A DNA stretch of 36,903 nucleotides from Bacteroidota bacterium (GCA_003353955.1 PIVJ01000023.1:1-36903); one strand, 5' to 3'. Shown: positions 9,159 through 17,916, numbered from the stretch's first letter. Made by a program: numbers and translations. The notes: generated from the sequence alone by a model not told the origin.

Positions 9159-10514
9159 TTAAAATGTTAAAATAAAGGTTGTTCCATCCTGTAGATTGGA
9201 TTTAACCGTGATGCAGCCTTTATGCAGACTCATAATTTGCCTCGATAAACTTAGCCCAATACCTGAACCGGTTTTTTTAGATGTAAAAAATGGCATAAAT
9301 ATTTTGTCAAGGATATCTGGTTTGATTCCATAACCGTTATCGGAAATTTCAATTAATGCGCGCCCTGATCCATTTTTGGAGCCAAGAATAGATATTGCCG
9401 GATTATCAGATTCCTTTACTGCATCCAAGGCATTTAATATCAGATTAATCATAACCTGATCAATAAGATCCGGGTCGGCTGTAATTTTTAAATCTTCAGG
9501 AAAAACCTTAACTATGCATCGTATATTTAATTTGTCGAGTTTTGGTTTCATCAGTTCTGAAGTTCTTTCAAAAAGTTCTTTTATTTTAAAATACCGGAAG
9601 TTTGGTTTTGGAATGCGGGTAAGATTACGATAAATTTCCACAAAATTTAATAATCCCTGGCTACGGTTTTGAATAGTCCTCAAACCACTGTCTATACCTT
9701 CAAGGTCTTCCTCATCAATCTTCCGAAGTCGCAGACCTGTTTCGGTATTTTCAACCATCATTTCCTGTACTGTAGAAGCTAGAGATGAAATAGGAGTTAT
9801 AGAATTCATGATTTCATGAGTCAACACACGAATGAGCTTTTGCCACGATTCGATTTCCTTTTCCTCTAATTCAGCATGGATGTTTTGCAAAGAGATAAGC
9901 ACATATTCCTCTCCTCGCATTTTAAATTCTGTGGCATAAACAGAAAGCTGCAACAATTCATCTTCAATAAAAAGCTTTATCAATGTTTTATCCCCAGCTT
10001 TCATATTAAAAAGGGTTTCAGGTAAATCCTTTTTAATTTTACTTAGATCGGTTATAGATCGAAGATTTGTGATGCGAAGTAATCGTTTTACGGCTGTGTT
10101 AATTATATCAACCCTACCACCTCTTGTGTAAGAAATAATACCGATACTAACATGTTGTACAACGGTTTGCAGATAATTAGAGTGTTCTTCTTTTTCAGCA
10201 CGGCTTTTTTTAAATTCATTAATAACCTCATTAAATTCATGGTTCAAACCTTCAAAACTTTTACCCATTCCTTTGTCAGAAAAAGAACTGGAAAAATCAG
10301 AATGACGGATGCTTTCTAAAAATTTACTGAGTTTTTTATTCGTACGTTCAATAAATCGAATTGCACTAATTACCTGAGCTAAAATAAGTATTCCAATTAC
10401 CACAACACTGATCATGTACCTTTCTAAACCGGCCAAATAAAATAGTAGAAAAATGGACACTGTTAGAAGAATTATTCGGATGATTACTAAAAAGCGAAAA
10501 TGCTTATAAACCAT
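9159..10514 (-). CDS. Membrane sensor histidine kinase (NtrY/AtoS-like)
   Basis: A 451-residue sensor kinase. Two N-terminal membrane helices (about residues 9-30 and 34-53) are separated by only a few residues, so there is almost no periplasmic sensor loop. A linker and a PAS-like segment (VSIGIISYTRGGRVDIINTA) follow, then HisKA with phospho-acceptor His near 233 in LTHEIMNSITP, and a HATPase domain with N box MINLILNALDA, G1 SDNGYGI and G2 GSGIGLSLS. The signal is thus probably sensed in the membrane or cytoplasm. ATG 10514 is preferred because it overlaps the end of the regulator gene by 11 bases, as is common for translationally coupled pairs; an upstream in-frame ATG at 10544 lies deeper inside the regulator gene. 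The partner is the NtrC-type regulator just upstream. Confidence 0.93.
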   Translation of the reverse strand: MVYKHFRFLVIIRIILLTVSIFLLFYLAGLERYMISVVVIGILILAQVISAIRFIERTNKKLSKFLESIRHSDFSSSFSDKGMGKSFEGLNHEFNEVINEFKKSRAEKEEHSNYLQTVVQHVSIGIISYTRGGRVDIINTAVKRLLRITNLRSITDLSKIKKDLPETLFNMKAGDKTLIKLFIEDELLQLSVYATEFKMRGEEYVLISLQNIHAELEEKEIESWQKLIRVLTHEIMNSITPISSLASTVQEMMVENTETGLRLRKIDEEDLEGIDSGLRTIQNRSQGLLNFVEIYRNLTRIPKPNFRYFKIKELFERTSELMKPKLDKLNIRCIVKVFPEDLKITADPDLIDQVMINLILNALDAVKESDNPAISILGSKNGSGRALIEISDNGYGIKPDILDKIFMPFFTSKKTGSGIGLSLSRQIMSLHKGCITVKSNLQDGTTFILTF

Positions 10515-11883
10515 ATTTTTCAATTCTGCGATACAATGAAGCACGGGTCAGGCCCAGTTCTTTTGCTGCCTTGCTAATATTTCCCCCATGCTTGTCAATT
10601 ACTTTTCTGATGAGCATTTTTTCAGTTTCTTCGAGGCTCATGTTAGATGGAATATTATTCGAGTACCCTTCTTCATCAATTGGCGAGATGAAGAAATCAT
10701 GTGGTTCAAGCAGTTCAGATTCACTCATAATTACCGCTCTTTCAACTGCATGTTGTAATTCTCGAATATTGCCGGGCCATGTGTGTTTTTCAAGTATTTT
10801 GATGGTACTGGCGTTTAATCGTTTTTTCTGAATTTTATACTTTTTACAGTAAATATCCAGAAAATGATCAACCAATAATGCAATATCATCAACTCTTTCT
10901 CTTAAAGGTGGGATTTGAATTTCAACGGTATTTATACGGTACAATAAATCCTGACGGAACTTGCTGTCGTTTACCATCTGATACAATGGCATGTTGGTCG
11001 CACAAACCAAGCGAACATCAATAGGAATTTCTCTGTTGGCTCCCAACCTAACAACCTTCCGATTTTGCAAAACACTTAATAATTTTGATTGCAAGCTGAA
11101 AGATAGATTTCCGATTTCATCTAGAAAAATAGTTCCTTTATTTGCTGCTTCAAATCTACCGGCCCTATCTTCTTTCGCATCTGTAAATGCGCCTTTTTTA
11201 AATCCAAACAATTCACTTTCAAACAAACTTTCACTAATGGCACCTAAGTCAACACTTATAAATACCTGATCTTTGCGGTTTGAAGCTCTATGAATTGCTC
11301 TGGCAATTAGTTCTTTTCCGGTTCCATTTTCCCCAAGAATCAATACATTGGCATCAGTAATGGCAACTTTTTGAACCGTATTTAGTACTTTCTGTATTGA
11401 TTCGGACTGACCTATTAAATTACTATAGGCCTGATCTGAATCGGCAATCAAAACTTTTTGTTTTGTGCGCAAATCCTCTAACTCAATTTTTGATTTCTTA
11501 AGTTGGAGTGTAGTAGTAATAGTAGCAAGTAATTTCTTGTTTTCCCAAGGTTTTAAAAGAAAGTTTGTCGCCCCTTCTTTTATGCCTTGCACCGCTAATT
11601 CAATATCTCCATATCCTGTGATCAGGATAACAACAGCTGTTGGATCGAGTTCAATAATTTTATTCATCCAATGAAATCCTTCTTTCCCGCTGGTGGCATC
11701 AGGAGAGAAATTCATATCTAGTAAAATTAGGTCATAACTCTCATTACGAAGAATATCGGGTATATTCTCAGGATTGGTTTCGGTATGTACAGTCGTTATG
11801 TGCTGCTTTAAGAATAATTTGGCAGCCAATAATACATCCTGATCATCATCAACAATTAAAATTTGTGCGTCTAACTTCTCCAT
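10504..11883 (-). CDS. Sigma-54-dependent NtrC-family response regulator
   Basis: A 459-residue regulator with three domains. The receiver has acidic pocket residues in VDDDQD, phospho-acceptor Asp56 in LILLDMNFS and the LKPW lysine. The AAA+ domain has Walker A GENGTGKE (about 184-191), Walker B TIFLDEIGN and the sigma-54 contact loop GAFTDA (231-236). The Fis-type helix-turn-helix at the C-terminus reads GGNISKAAKELGLTRASLYRR. It should open sigma-54 promoters on phosphorylation by the adjacent kinase. The contact loop has Asp in place of the second Gly of GAFTGA. First gene of a four-gene minus-strand run and divergent from the exporter operon, whose upstream region holds a sigma-54-like site, so the exporter is its likely target (inference). 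Confidence 0.95.
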   Translation of the reverse strand: MEKLDAQILIVDDDQDVLLAAKLFLKQHITTVHTETNPENIPDILRNESYDLILLDMNFSPDATSGKEGFHWMNKIIELDPTAVVILITGYGDIELAVQGIKEGATNFLLKPWENKKLLATITTTLQLKKSKIELEDLRTKQKVLIADSDQAYSNLIGQSESIQKVLNTVQKVAITDANVLILGENGTGKELIARAIHRASNRKDQVFISVDLGAISESLFESELFGFKKGAFTDAKEDRAGRFEAANKGTIFLDEIGNLSFSLQSKLLSVLQNRKVVRLGANREIPIDVRLVCATNMPLYQMVNDSKFRQDLLYRINTVEIQIPPLRERVDDIALLVDHFLDIYCKKYKIQKKRLNASTIKILEKHTWPGNIRELQHAVERAVIMSESELLEPHDFFISPIDEEGYSNNIPSNMSLEETEKMLIRKVIDKHGGNISKAAKELGLTRASLYRRIEKYGL

Positions 11884-11939
11884 AATTTATTTGAGATAAT
11901 AAGTATTATCAAATTCAAAAACGTAAAGGTATGGATTCT

Positions 11940-11975
11940 GTTCGTATTTGTACAGAAATATGATCGATACCGAAC
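11940..11975. promoter_or_regulatory. Possible enhancer-type inverted repeat upstream of the exporter
   Basis: GTTCGTAT (11940-11947) is mirrored by ATACCGAAC (11967-11975), with one extra base in the right arm. It lies about 70-100 bases upstream of the sigma-54-like site at 12041, where activators of NtrC type usually bind. The sequence alone does not show which protein binds, and no second copy was found upstream of the other sigma-54-like site. Confidence 0.3.
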
Positions 11976-12040
11976 AAATCATCAGCATAGGATTGTATAA
12001 GGAGCCTATAAAAAGCAGATAAACAAAACATTAAGAATAA

Positions 12041-12055
12041 TGGCACACATTTAGT
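12041..12055 (+). promoter_or_regulatory. Candidate sigma-54 promoter of the exporter operon
   Basis: TGGCAC (-24 element) is followed after five bases by TAGT in the position of TTGC, giving GG, ten bases, then GT rather than GC. Predicted transcription starts near 12067, about 20 bases before ATG 12087. A divergent NtrC-type regulator gene and an rpoN gene elsewhere in the window support it. The -12 element is one base off the core consensus. Confidence 0.5.
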
Positions 12056-12086
12056 TAATTAGTGTTAAATTATTAATTTCTAAGAA

Positions 12087-13337
12087 ATGGACAGAGCGAT
12101 AGAAAAAAAGTATTGGACCCCAAAAAGGGTTGCTAGTATTATAGCAATAGCAGCATTTACTTTTTTTATTATTTATTTATTCTTTTTAAGGGATAACTCA
12201 AGCAAACTTTATGTAGATAAGAACCAGCTTACCATTGCTCCGGTGCTTGCAGACAAGTTTCAGGAATTTATTCCTCTGGATGGAGTAGTTGCTCCAAAAG
12301 GCCTGATTCAAATTGATGCCATACAAGGCGGTGTAGTTGAACACATTTATGTTAATGATGGTGCAATGCTGAAGAAGGGCGATACCATTGTGAGGCTATT
12401 GAATACCGCGATGGAGCTTAATTATATGGAGCAGGAAACACGTGCACTTGATGGAATAAATAATTTAGCTACAACTAAACTAACCCTTGAACAAAATACA
12501 TTTTTTAGAGAAAAAGAGATTGTTCAGTTGCGTAATCAAATTGATATTGCTACCAGTAACTTTAAACGTATGAAGCAATTATTCCGAGATAGTGTAATAG
12601 CAGTGAAAGAATTTGAAGATGCTTCACGTGAGTATCGTTATAGTACCAGGCAATTTGAACTTTCCATAGAGTTACAAAGGCTTGATTCCATTTCAAATGT
12701 TACACGGACAAAATCAATTGATAATTCATTATTACGAATGAATGAAAATCTTGCCTTATTGCGCAGAAATATGCAGAATGCATATGTTCGTTCTCCTGGT
12801 GATGGTATGCTGTCAGGATTTGATTTGGAAATTGGAGAAACCAGAGGTGCAGGAATGACCTTAGGACAACTAGATTTACAAACCGGATTTGAGCTCCAGG
12901 CAAGACCTGATGAACGATATATATCGAGGGTATACATTGGCCAAGAGGCTGAATTTAAGTTTTTAGGTGTCGTTTATATTTTATATATCGAACGAATTTA
13001 TTCTGATGTAACCAATGGTTCATTTAGAGTGGATTTAAATTTTGCAGGAGTTCATCCTAAAAGTATTAAGAAAGGTCAAACCATTCAGTTTCGATTAAAG
13101 TTTAGCAGCGAAACAGATGCTATTATTATCAAACGTGGAGGTTTCTTTCAGGAAACAGGTGGCAACTGGATATATGTAGTTGATGAATCAGGAGACTTTG
13201 CAATCAAACGAAATATTAAACTCAACCGTCAAAATACCAATTATTATGAAATAACTGAAGGCTTGCAACCCGGTGAGCAGGTTATTGTATCTTCATACGA
13301 TTCATTCGGAAATAAGGATAAATTAATATTCAGGTAA
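12087..13337 (+). CDS. HlyD/MacA-type periplasmic adaptor subunit
   Basis: A 416-residue membrane fusion protein. A single N-terminal membrane helix (about 16-36) anchors it in the inner membrane. A lipoyl-like half-motif (QGGVVEHIYVNDGAMLKKGD, about 80-98) follows, then an alpha-helical coiled-coil hairpin (roughly 110-230), the return lipoyl strand (AYVRSPGDGMLSG) and beta-barrel and membrane-proximal domains to the end. Such adaptors join an inner-membrane ABC transporter to an outer-membrane TolC-like channel. The ABC ATPase follows 77 bases downstream and an FtsX-type permease 2 kb downstream, so a MacAB-like exporter is likely; no TolC-like gene is in the window. The cargo is unknown. 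Candidate sigma-54 control is described at 12041. Confidence 0.9.
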   Translation: MDRAIEKKYWTPKRVASIIAIAAFTFFIIYLFFLRDNSSKLYVDKNQLTIAPVLADKFQEFIPLDGVVAPKGLIQIDAIQGGVVEHIYVNDGAMLKKGDTIVRLLNTAMELNYMEQETRALDGINNLATTKLTLEQNTFFREKEIVQLRNQIDIATSNFKRMKQLFRDSVIAVKEFEDASREYRYSTRQFELSIELQRLDSISNVTRTKSIDNSLLRMNENLALLRRNMQNAYVRSPGDGMLSGFDLEIGETRGAGMTLGQLDLQTGFELQARPDERYISRVYIGQEAEFKFLGVVYILYIERIYSDVTNGSFRVDLNFAGVHPKSIKKGQTIQFRLKFSSETDAIIIKRGGFFQETGGNWIYVVDESGDFAIKRNIKLNRQNTNYYEITEGLQPGEQVIVSSYDSFGNKDKLIFR

Positions 13338-13414
13338 AAGGTATTTGTATTTGATACACGAGTTTGTTAGAAATAAATTTGAAGAAAAACTATTAACAAT
13401 AAAAACAAACAATT

Positions 13415-14104
13415 ATGATTAAAACAGTAGATCTGTCGAAAGTTTTCAGAACAGACGAAGTAGAAACTACAGCTTTAAACAATGTTTCTTTTGAAATTGA
13501 AAAAGGAGAATTTGTTGCTGTAATGGGCCCTTCGGGTTGTGGTAAATCGACCTTATTAAACATTTTGGGGTTATTAGATAATCCATCAGGAGGAGAGTAT
13601 TATCTTCTTGAAAACGAAGTTGCAAATTATAACGAGAAGCAACGTGCAAAACTAAGAAAAAACAACATTGGATTTGTATTTCAGAACTTTAACCTTATTG
13701 ATGAACTTAATGTTTTTGAAAATGTTGAGTTACCATTAATTTATTTAGGTTATAGCTCAAGCGAAAGAAAAGCAAGAGTTAATGTAGTATTGGAACAAAT
13801 GCAAATGATCCATCGTAAAAAACACTTTCCATTGCAATTATCAGGTGGTCAGCAACAGCGTGTAGCAGTTGCACGAGCTGTAGTAGCAAAACCTGCATTA
13901 ATTCTAGCGGATGAGCCTACAGGTAACCTTGACTCAGCGCATGGGGAAGAAGTAATGAATTTACTTGAGGGGTTAAATCAAAATGGAACAACCATCGTTA
14001 TGGTAACACACGCTCAAAGAGATTCGGAATATGCCAAACGTGTAATCAGATTGTTTGACGGTCAAATTATTAATGAGAATATTAAATCAGCTGCAAGAGT
14101 TTAA
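13415..14104 (+). CDS. ABC transporter ATP-binding protein (MacB/LolD type)
   Basis: A 229-residue stand-alone nucleotide-binding subunit of the family that works with FtsX-like permeases. All motifs are intact: Walker [10 protein letters not shown] (about 38-46), Q-loop FQNFNL, signature [10 protein letters not shown], Walker [14 protein letters not shown] and the H-loop His in MVTHAQ. Family members power mechanotransmission by MacB- or LolCDE-type permeases rather than transport through the membrane. It follows the adaptor gene and probably shares its transcript. The stop codon directly abuts a dispersed repeat, and the matching permease gene is displaced 1.3 kb downstream by repeat and insertion-sequence debris. 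Confidence 0.95.
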   Translation: MIKTVDLSKVFRTDEVETTALNNVSFEIEKGEFVAVMGPSGCGKSTLLNILGLLDNPSGGEYYLLENEVANYNEKQRAKLRKNNIGFVFQNFNLIDELNVFENVELPLIYLGYSSSERKARVNVVLEQMQMIHRKKHFPLQLSGGQQQRVAVARAVVAKPALILADEPTGNLDSAHGEEVMNLLEGLNQNGTTIVMVTHAQRDSEYAKRVIRLFDGQIINENIKSAARV

Positions 14105-14260
14105 ATCAGTGAGACTTTGATTTTGTGAAACACAATTAATTAGGCGAAGTGATCCTGAGCGAATTCGAAGGGTCTTGTGGGTTATATTCCCCGCCCCTTG
14201 GGGCGAAATAAAATAGAATCCATCATGATGCCCCATCCGCTTGCGGTGGGGAGCTTCATT
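14103..14260 (-). repeat. Dispersed palindromic repeat, copy A (with 32-base insert)
   Basis: First of three copies of an intergenic repeat; in the orientation used for copies B and C it lies on the minus strand. Beginning with AATGAAGCT, it has a first stem CCCCACCGC/GCGGATGGGG with a bulged A, the palindrome ATCATGAT, a second perfect stem CGCCCCAAGGGGCG, then CTAATTAAT, a TTTCACAAAATCAAAG block and CACTGATT. Compared with the other copies it carries an extra 32 bases between AATAT and CACTTCGCC. The stem position A-T here is G-C in copy C, a compensatory change. It begins at the stop codon of the ABC ATPase gene. Confidence 0.85.
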
Positions 14261-14384
14261 CAGCTGCAAAAGCTTAAATAATCTGAATAAGGCGAAATGC
14301 TTTCAAACGGGATTGCCTTTTTTTAAGAAGTTAAAATTTACAGCTAATTAAGAAGAAGGTAATTTTTTTCTAAATTCTTTAATT

Positions 14385-14648
14385 ATGAGAGAAGTAGTAG
14401 TATTAATACCAGATGTCGACATTGAGCAGAATATTGAAATAGATGTTAGAATAAATGGCAGAGCGAGAACAATACAATACAGGGTTGAGTTGTTAAATTG
14501 GGAAGGCAATGATGTACCCCCAAAAGACAAAGTTCAGGTTCTTCGTCATAAAATTGCTGAATATGATAAAGATTGGGAATTAGTAGAAGTTGGTGCTCCA
14601 ACTGATGAGGATATTCCGTTAATGTTCAGGAAAAAAAGTTCAAGCTAG
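14385..14648 (+). CDS. Small protein of unknown function (87 residues)
   Basis: I do not assign a function. The product is a soluble, acidic 87-residue protein rich in beta-branched residues, without signal peptide or membrane helix. It reads as an N-terminal beta-rich part (VVVLIPDVDIEQNIEIDV, then NGRARTIQYRVELLNW), a helical segment (VQVLRHKIAEYDKDWELVEV) and a tail with GAPTDEDIPLMFRKK. The composition and ordered alternation look like real coding sequence, and the ATG is preceded by an AT-rich leader typical here. It sits between the ABC ATPase with its repeat and a decayed transposase, so its position may result from insertion and need not indicate a role in export. Confidence 0.65.
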   Translation: MREVVVLIPDVDIEQNIEIDVRINGRARTIQYRVELLNWEGNDVPPKDKVQVLRHKIAEYDKDWELVEVGAPTDEDIPLMFRKKSSS

Positions 14649-14765
14649 AAGCTGTTTTCGAAATAAAATCATTGATCGTTCAAATGGTTAGAAAATCTCA
14701 GATATAGCATAGTATCGATTTTAAAAACATAGCAAACTAAATAATTAGATGGCTGTAGCTTCGCC

Positions 14766-15216
14766 ATTTTAATAAACTAACTAATTCTGTTGATGAATAG
14801 AAAAGGGAGAAGATTATTTCACTTATTTGTGATTTTATACAAGAGTAAATGGCAGATTGAGATATTCTTTCAGGAAATAAAACAGCTACTCCATATAAAA
14901 TCCTTTATTGGAACAAGCAAAAATTCAGTCATGATCCAACTATGGACTGCAAAAATTCATCCTTATCCTAAAAGCATTAAAAAGTATGGCTAAGTATGCT
15001 TGGCAGCTTTCAAATCTGATTGCATTTATCAGGCTTAACTTATTTGTTAAAATTGATCTGCAAACATGGCTGGATAAACCTTTTGATGAACCTCCAGAGA
15101 GAAGAGAATCTATAAGATAAGGGGTTCTTTTTGAAAAGAGGGCTTACTAAGGCTAGAAGAGCTTATTTTGCGGGAAAGATAATAACTGAGAGAAACGTTT
15201 AGGACAGGATTGATTC
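14766..15216 (+). pseudogene. Decayed IS4-like transposase remnant with right terminal end
   Basis: A 5'-truncated, frameshifted transposase. One frame gives the IS4-family C-terminal catalytic helix, LYKSKWQIEIFFQEIKQLLH followed by IKSFIGTSKNSVMIQLW (from about 14,830), with the catalytic Glu in QIEIFF. The frame then breaks near 14,940, and a shifted frame continues with KYAWQLSNLIAFIRLNLF and LQTWLDKPFDEPP to TAA near 15,120. The right terminal motif lies at 15193-15216. No matching left end is visible before 14,766, so the element is a fossil. It is the same family as the element cut by the window start at base 1. No function is expected. Confidence 0.8.
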
Positions 15217-15313
15217 TAGATAACCAAGAATAACCATAATTAACGATTCTTTAGCAGCTAATTCGAATTATTTTCTTATATTTATCGTCACCAAAAATTT
15301 ACCTTCCATGACG

Positions 15314-15343
15314 ATCTATCAACCTCAAACTAAGTTGATCGAT
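15314..15343 (+). other. Hairpin in the leader of the permease gene
   Basis: ATC-T-ATCAAC (15314-15323) pairs with GTTGAT-C-GAT (15334-15343) around a ten-base loop with one internal mismatch, followed by a T-rich stretch. It could be a weak terminator separating upstream debris from the permease gene, or a chance hairpin. Confidence 0.3.
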
Positions 15344-15389
15344 TAAATTTTGTTATTTTTGATTTCATAGTAACCTAAATAAACCCAGG

Positions 15390-17789
15390 ATGATAACGAG
15401 TTATCTCAAGACAGCTTTACGTAATATACTCAGACAAAAATCGTATTCAATAATCAATATTGGTGGGTTGGCTATCGGTATGTCAGTTTGTATTCTAATT
15501 CTCAGCTATGTGTTTTTTGAGTTGAGTTATGATAAATTTCATGAAAAATCAGATCAAATCTATCGGGTTGGTCTTGACGCACTCGTAGGTGGAAATACAA
15601 TGAATTTAGCCGTTACAAGTGCACCCATGGGTGAAGCCTTACGTGAGGATTTCCCGGAGGTGATTGCAAACACACGATATAGTCATAGTGGAGCGCAAGA
15701 GCTAGATGTTGGAGAACATAAGTTTATTCAAGAAGGAATTCTCTATGTTGATTCTTCATTTCTGGATATTTTCTCTTTTAAACTTCTTCAGGGAGATCGA
15801 AACAAAGTTTTGTTAAATACAAAAAGTATTGTATTAACTGAATCTACAGCTAAGAAATTTTTTGGTGAAAACAATGCGATGGGTGAGATGATTCGAATTA
15901 ATGATGCAACCACATATCTGGTTACTGGTATAATAGAGGACGTTCCACCCAACTCACAGTTTCAATTTGAGTTGCTTGTGAGTATGGACTTAAGGGATCC
16001 GGAATCTGAATTTCATACATTAAATAATTGGGGCAGTATTTCTATGTATTCTTTTGTTATGTTGGAAAAGAATGCTGATTATTTCAAATTACAAGAAAAG
16101 TTTGATGAGTTTAAAGTGAGGCATACGCAACAATTGATAGATATGGGCGTGCATTTTGATCTGTTTTTGCAGCCACTCGCCGATATTCATTTATACTCTG
16201 ATTTAGAAAGAGAATCCTCAAATAGTGGAGATATTACGTATATTTATTTATTCTCTTCCATTGCTATATTTATTTTATTTATTGCGTGTATCAATTATAT
16301 GAATCTTGCATCCGCACGCTCCTTCAAAAGAGCGAAAGAAGTGGGAATGCGTAAGATTCATGGTGCAGATCGCCCACAACTAATTCGTCAGTTCTTAGGG
16401 GAATCTATTATTTTCAGCGTCATTGCTTTTATTCTAGCACTGATGATTGTACAACTTATCTTGCCATTATTTAATAATCTGGTATATCAACATGATAATT
16501 TGGATTTATTCAGCGATAAACTCACAATTGTTGGATTTTTTGTTGCCATCACATTTATCGTCGGTATTTTAGCAGGCTCCTATCCTGCATTTTACATGTC
16601 ATCATTTTCACCGATAGCTGCCTTAAAAGGTGAGAAGGTTAAGGGTAAAAAGAAATCTTTGTTACGTAATATATTGGTGGTGCTTCAGTTCAGCATTGCA
16701 GTAGCTTTAATTATATGCACTTCGGTTATTTATACGCAGTTAAATTTTATGCAAAACAAAGACTTGGGGTTTGAAGGTGAAAACCGAATTCTCATTCCTA
16801 TGAGAAATGAGTCGCTTCGTAATAAAGCTGAAGTACTTAAAAATGAGTTTATGACATTACCAAATGTGGAAATGGTAAGCATTACTAGTGGTGCCCCAGG
16901 AGTTGGTATGAGGGGCTCCGGATATTTTCCGGAAGGAGGAGACGAAAATAATCCCGTAATAATTTACAATAGCACCATTGACGATCAATTTGTTGAGGCC
17001 ATGGAGATGGAAATTTTAGAGGGTAGAAATTTTTCTCATGAATTTGGCACAGATACAATGGCAGTTTTGGTTAATGAAGAACTCGCAAAAAGATATGCTT
17101 GGGAGAAACCCATTGGAAAAAAACTATCGATCAATGTAGGAGATAGTGTCCCACGTATCGATTTCAAAGTGGTTGGAGTACTTAAAAATTTTCACTTCAG
17201 ATCATTATTGACACAAGTAGAGCCATTTGCCTATCATTACCGTCAAACAGGAATGCGAAGCATTATTATAAAATTAAATGTAAAACATAAAGATGTGACG
17301 TTAAAACAGGTAGAAGAAAAATGGGCAGAAGTGTCAAAAAATGCACCATTCGACTATGTTTTTATTGATGAAAATTTTAAGAAAAGTTATATTTCGTACA
17401 TCCGGATGGGGAAACTTTTTACTGCTTTTACGTTGATTGCCATTTTTGTGGCTTGTATTGGTTTGTTTGGTCTAGCTTCTTTCTTAACTGAAATTAGGAC
17501 CAAAGAAATCGGTATCCGAAAAGTACAAGGTGCCGGAATATTTGCAATCCTTCGTTTGCTTAATACAGATTTTATCAAGTGGGTGTTAGTCGCAAATGTT
17601 GTAGCTTGGCCAGCGGCTTATTACTATATGACAGAGTGGTTAGCCAACTTTTCCTATTCGGTTAGCTTAAGCTGGGTTAGCTTTTTATTTGGTGCAATAC
17701 TTTCAGTTATAATAGCATTAGTAACTGTGAGTTACCAGTCGTTAAAATCTGCAACCCAAAATCCTATTGAAAGTTTGAGGTACGAATAG
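15390..17789 (+). CDS. FtsX-like ABC transporter permease (MacB periplasmic core type)
   Basis: A 799-residue permease made of two FtsX modules, the usual size in Bacteroidota. Eight membrane helices are visible: near residues 20-45, 282-305, 330-352, 375-400, 430-450, 675-700, 725-745 and 760-780. The two large periplasmic domains (about 50-280 and 455-670) are MacB_PCD-like. Conserved signatures include NIGGLAIGMSVCILI near the N-terminus, AKEVGMRKIHGA after helix 2 and TKEIGIRKVQGA after helix 6, the coupling regions to the ATPase. With the HlyD-type adaptor and ABC ATPase upstream it would form a MacAB-like exporter. The 1.3 kb of repeat and transposase debris between ATPase and permease means it may need its own promoter. 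Cargo unknown. Confidence 0.92.
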   Translation: MITSYLKTALRNILRQKSYSIINIGGLAIGMSVCILILSYVFFELSYDKFHEKSDQIYRVGLDALVGGNTMNLAVTSAPMGEALREDFPEVIANTRYSHSGAQELDVGEHKFIQEGILYVDSSFLDIFSFKLLQGDRNKVLLNTKSIVLTESTAKKFFGENNAMGEMIRINDATTYLVTGIIEDVPPNSQFQFELLVSMDLRDPESEFHTLNNWGSISMYSFVMLEKNADYFKLQEKFDEFKVRHTQQLIDMGVHFDLFLQPLADIHLYSDLERESSNSGDITYIYLFSSIAIFILFIACINYMNLASARSFKRAKEVGMRKIHGADRPQLIRQFLGESIIFSVIAFILALMIVQLILPLFNNLVYQHDNLDLFSDKLTIVGFFVAITFIVGILAGSYPAFYMSSFSPIAALKGEKVKGKKKSLLRNILVVLQFSIAVALIICTSVIYTQLNFMQNKDLGFEGENRILIPMRNESLRNKAEVLKNEFMTLPNVEMVSITSGAPGVGMRGSGYFPEGGDENNPVIIYNSTIDDQFVEAMEMEILEGRNFSHEFGTDTMAVLVNEELAKRYAWEKPIGKKLSINVGDSVPRIDFKVVGVLKNFHFRSLLTQVEPFAYHYRQTGMRSIIIKLNVKHKDVTLKQVEEKWAEVSKNAPFDYVFIDENFKKSYISYIRMGKLFTAFTLIAIFVACIGLFGLASFLTEIRTKEIGIRKVQGAGIFAILRLLNTDFIKWVLVANVVAWPAAYYYMTEWLANFSYSVSLSWVSFLFGAILSVIIALVTVSYQSLKSATQNPIESLRYE

Positions 17790-17901
17790 TTGTTAATAAT
17801 GTTCAAACCCGTACATTTCTCCGTCCAATTTTGTGCAATATCTTAATTATTACTTCTCCTTATCACACAAATGTTTCACAAAATGAGGAGTTTAAGGAAT
17901 G

Positions 17902-17916
17902 TGGCATAGTGTTGGC
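17902..17916 (+). promoter_or_regulatory. Candidate sigma-54 promoter of the NTF2-like gene
   Basis: TGGCAT is followed after five bases by TGGC, so the invariant GG and GC are exactly ten bases apart (GG 17903-17904, GC 17915-17916). Predicted start of transcription is near 17928, some 16 bases before ATG 17944. Distance from the -12 element to the start codon is almost the same as at the exporter site (28 versus 32 bases). Confidence 0.55.

Noticed and set aside
14087-14269. A 60-residue minus-strand frame covering repeat copy A.
   Set aside because: It is translation of the repeat itself; the other two copies do not keep the frame.
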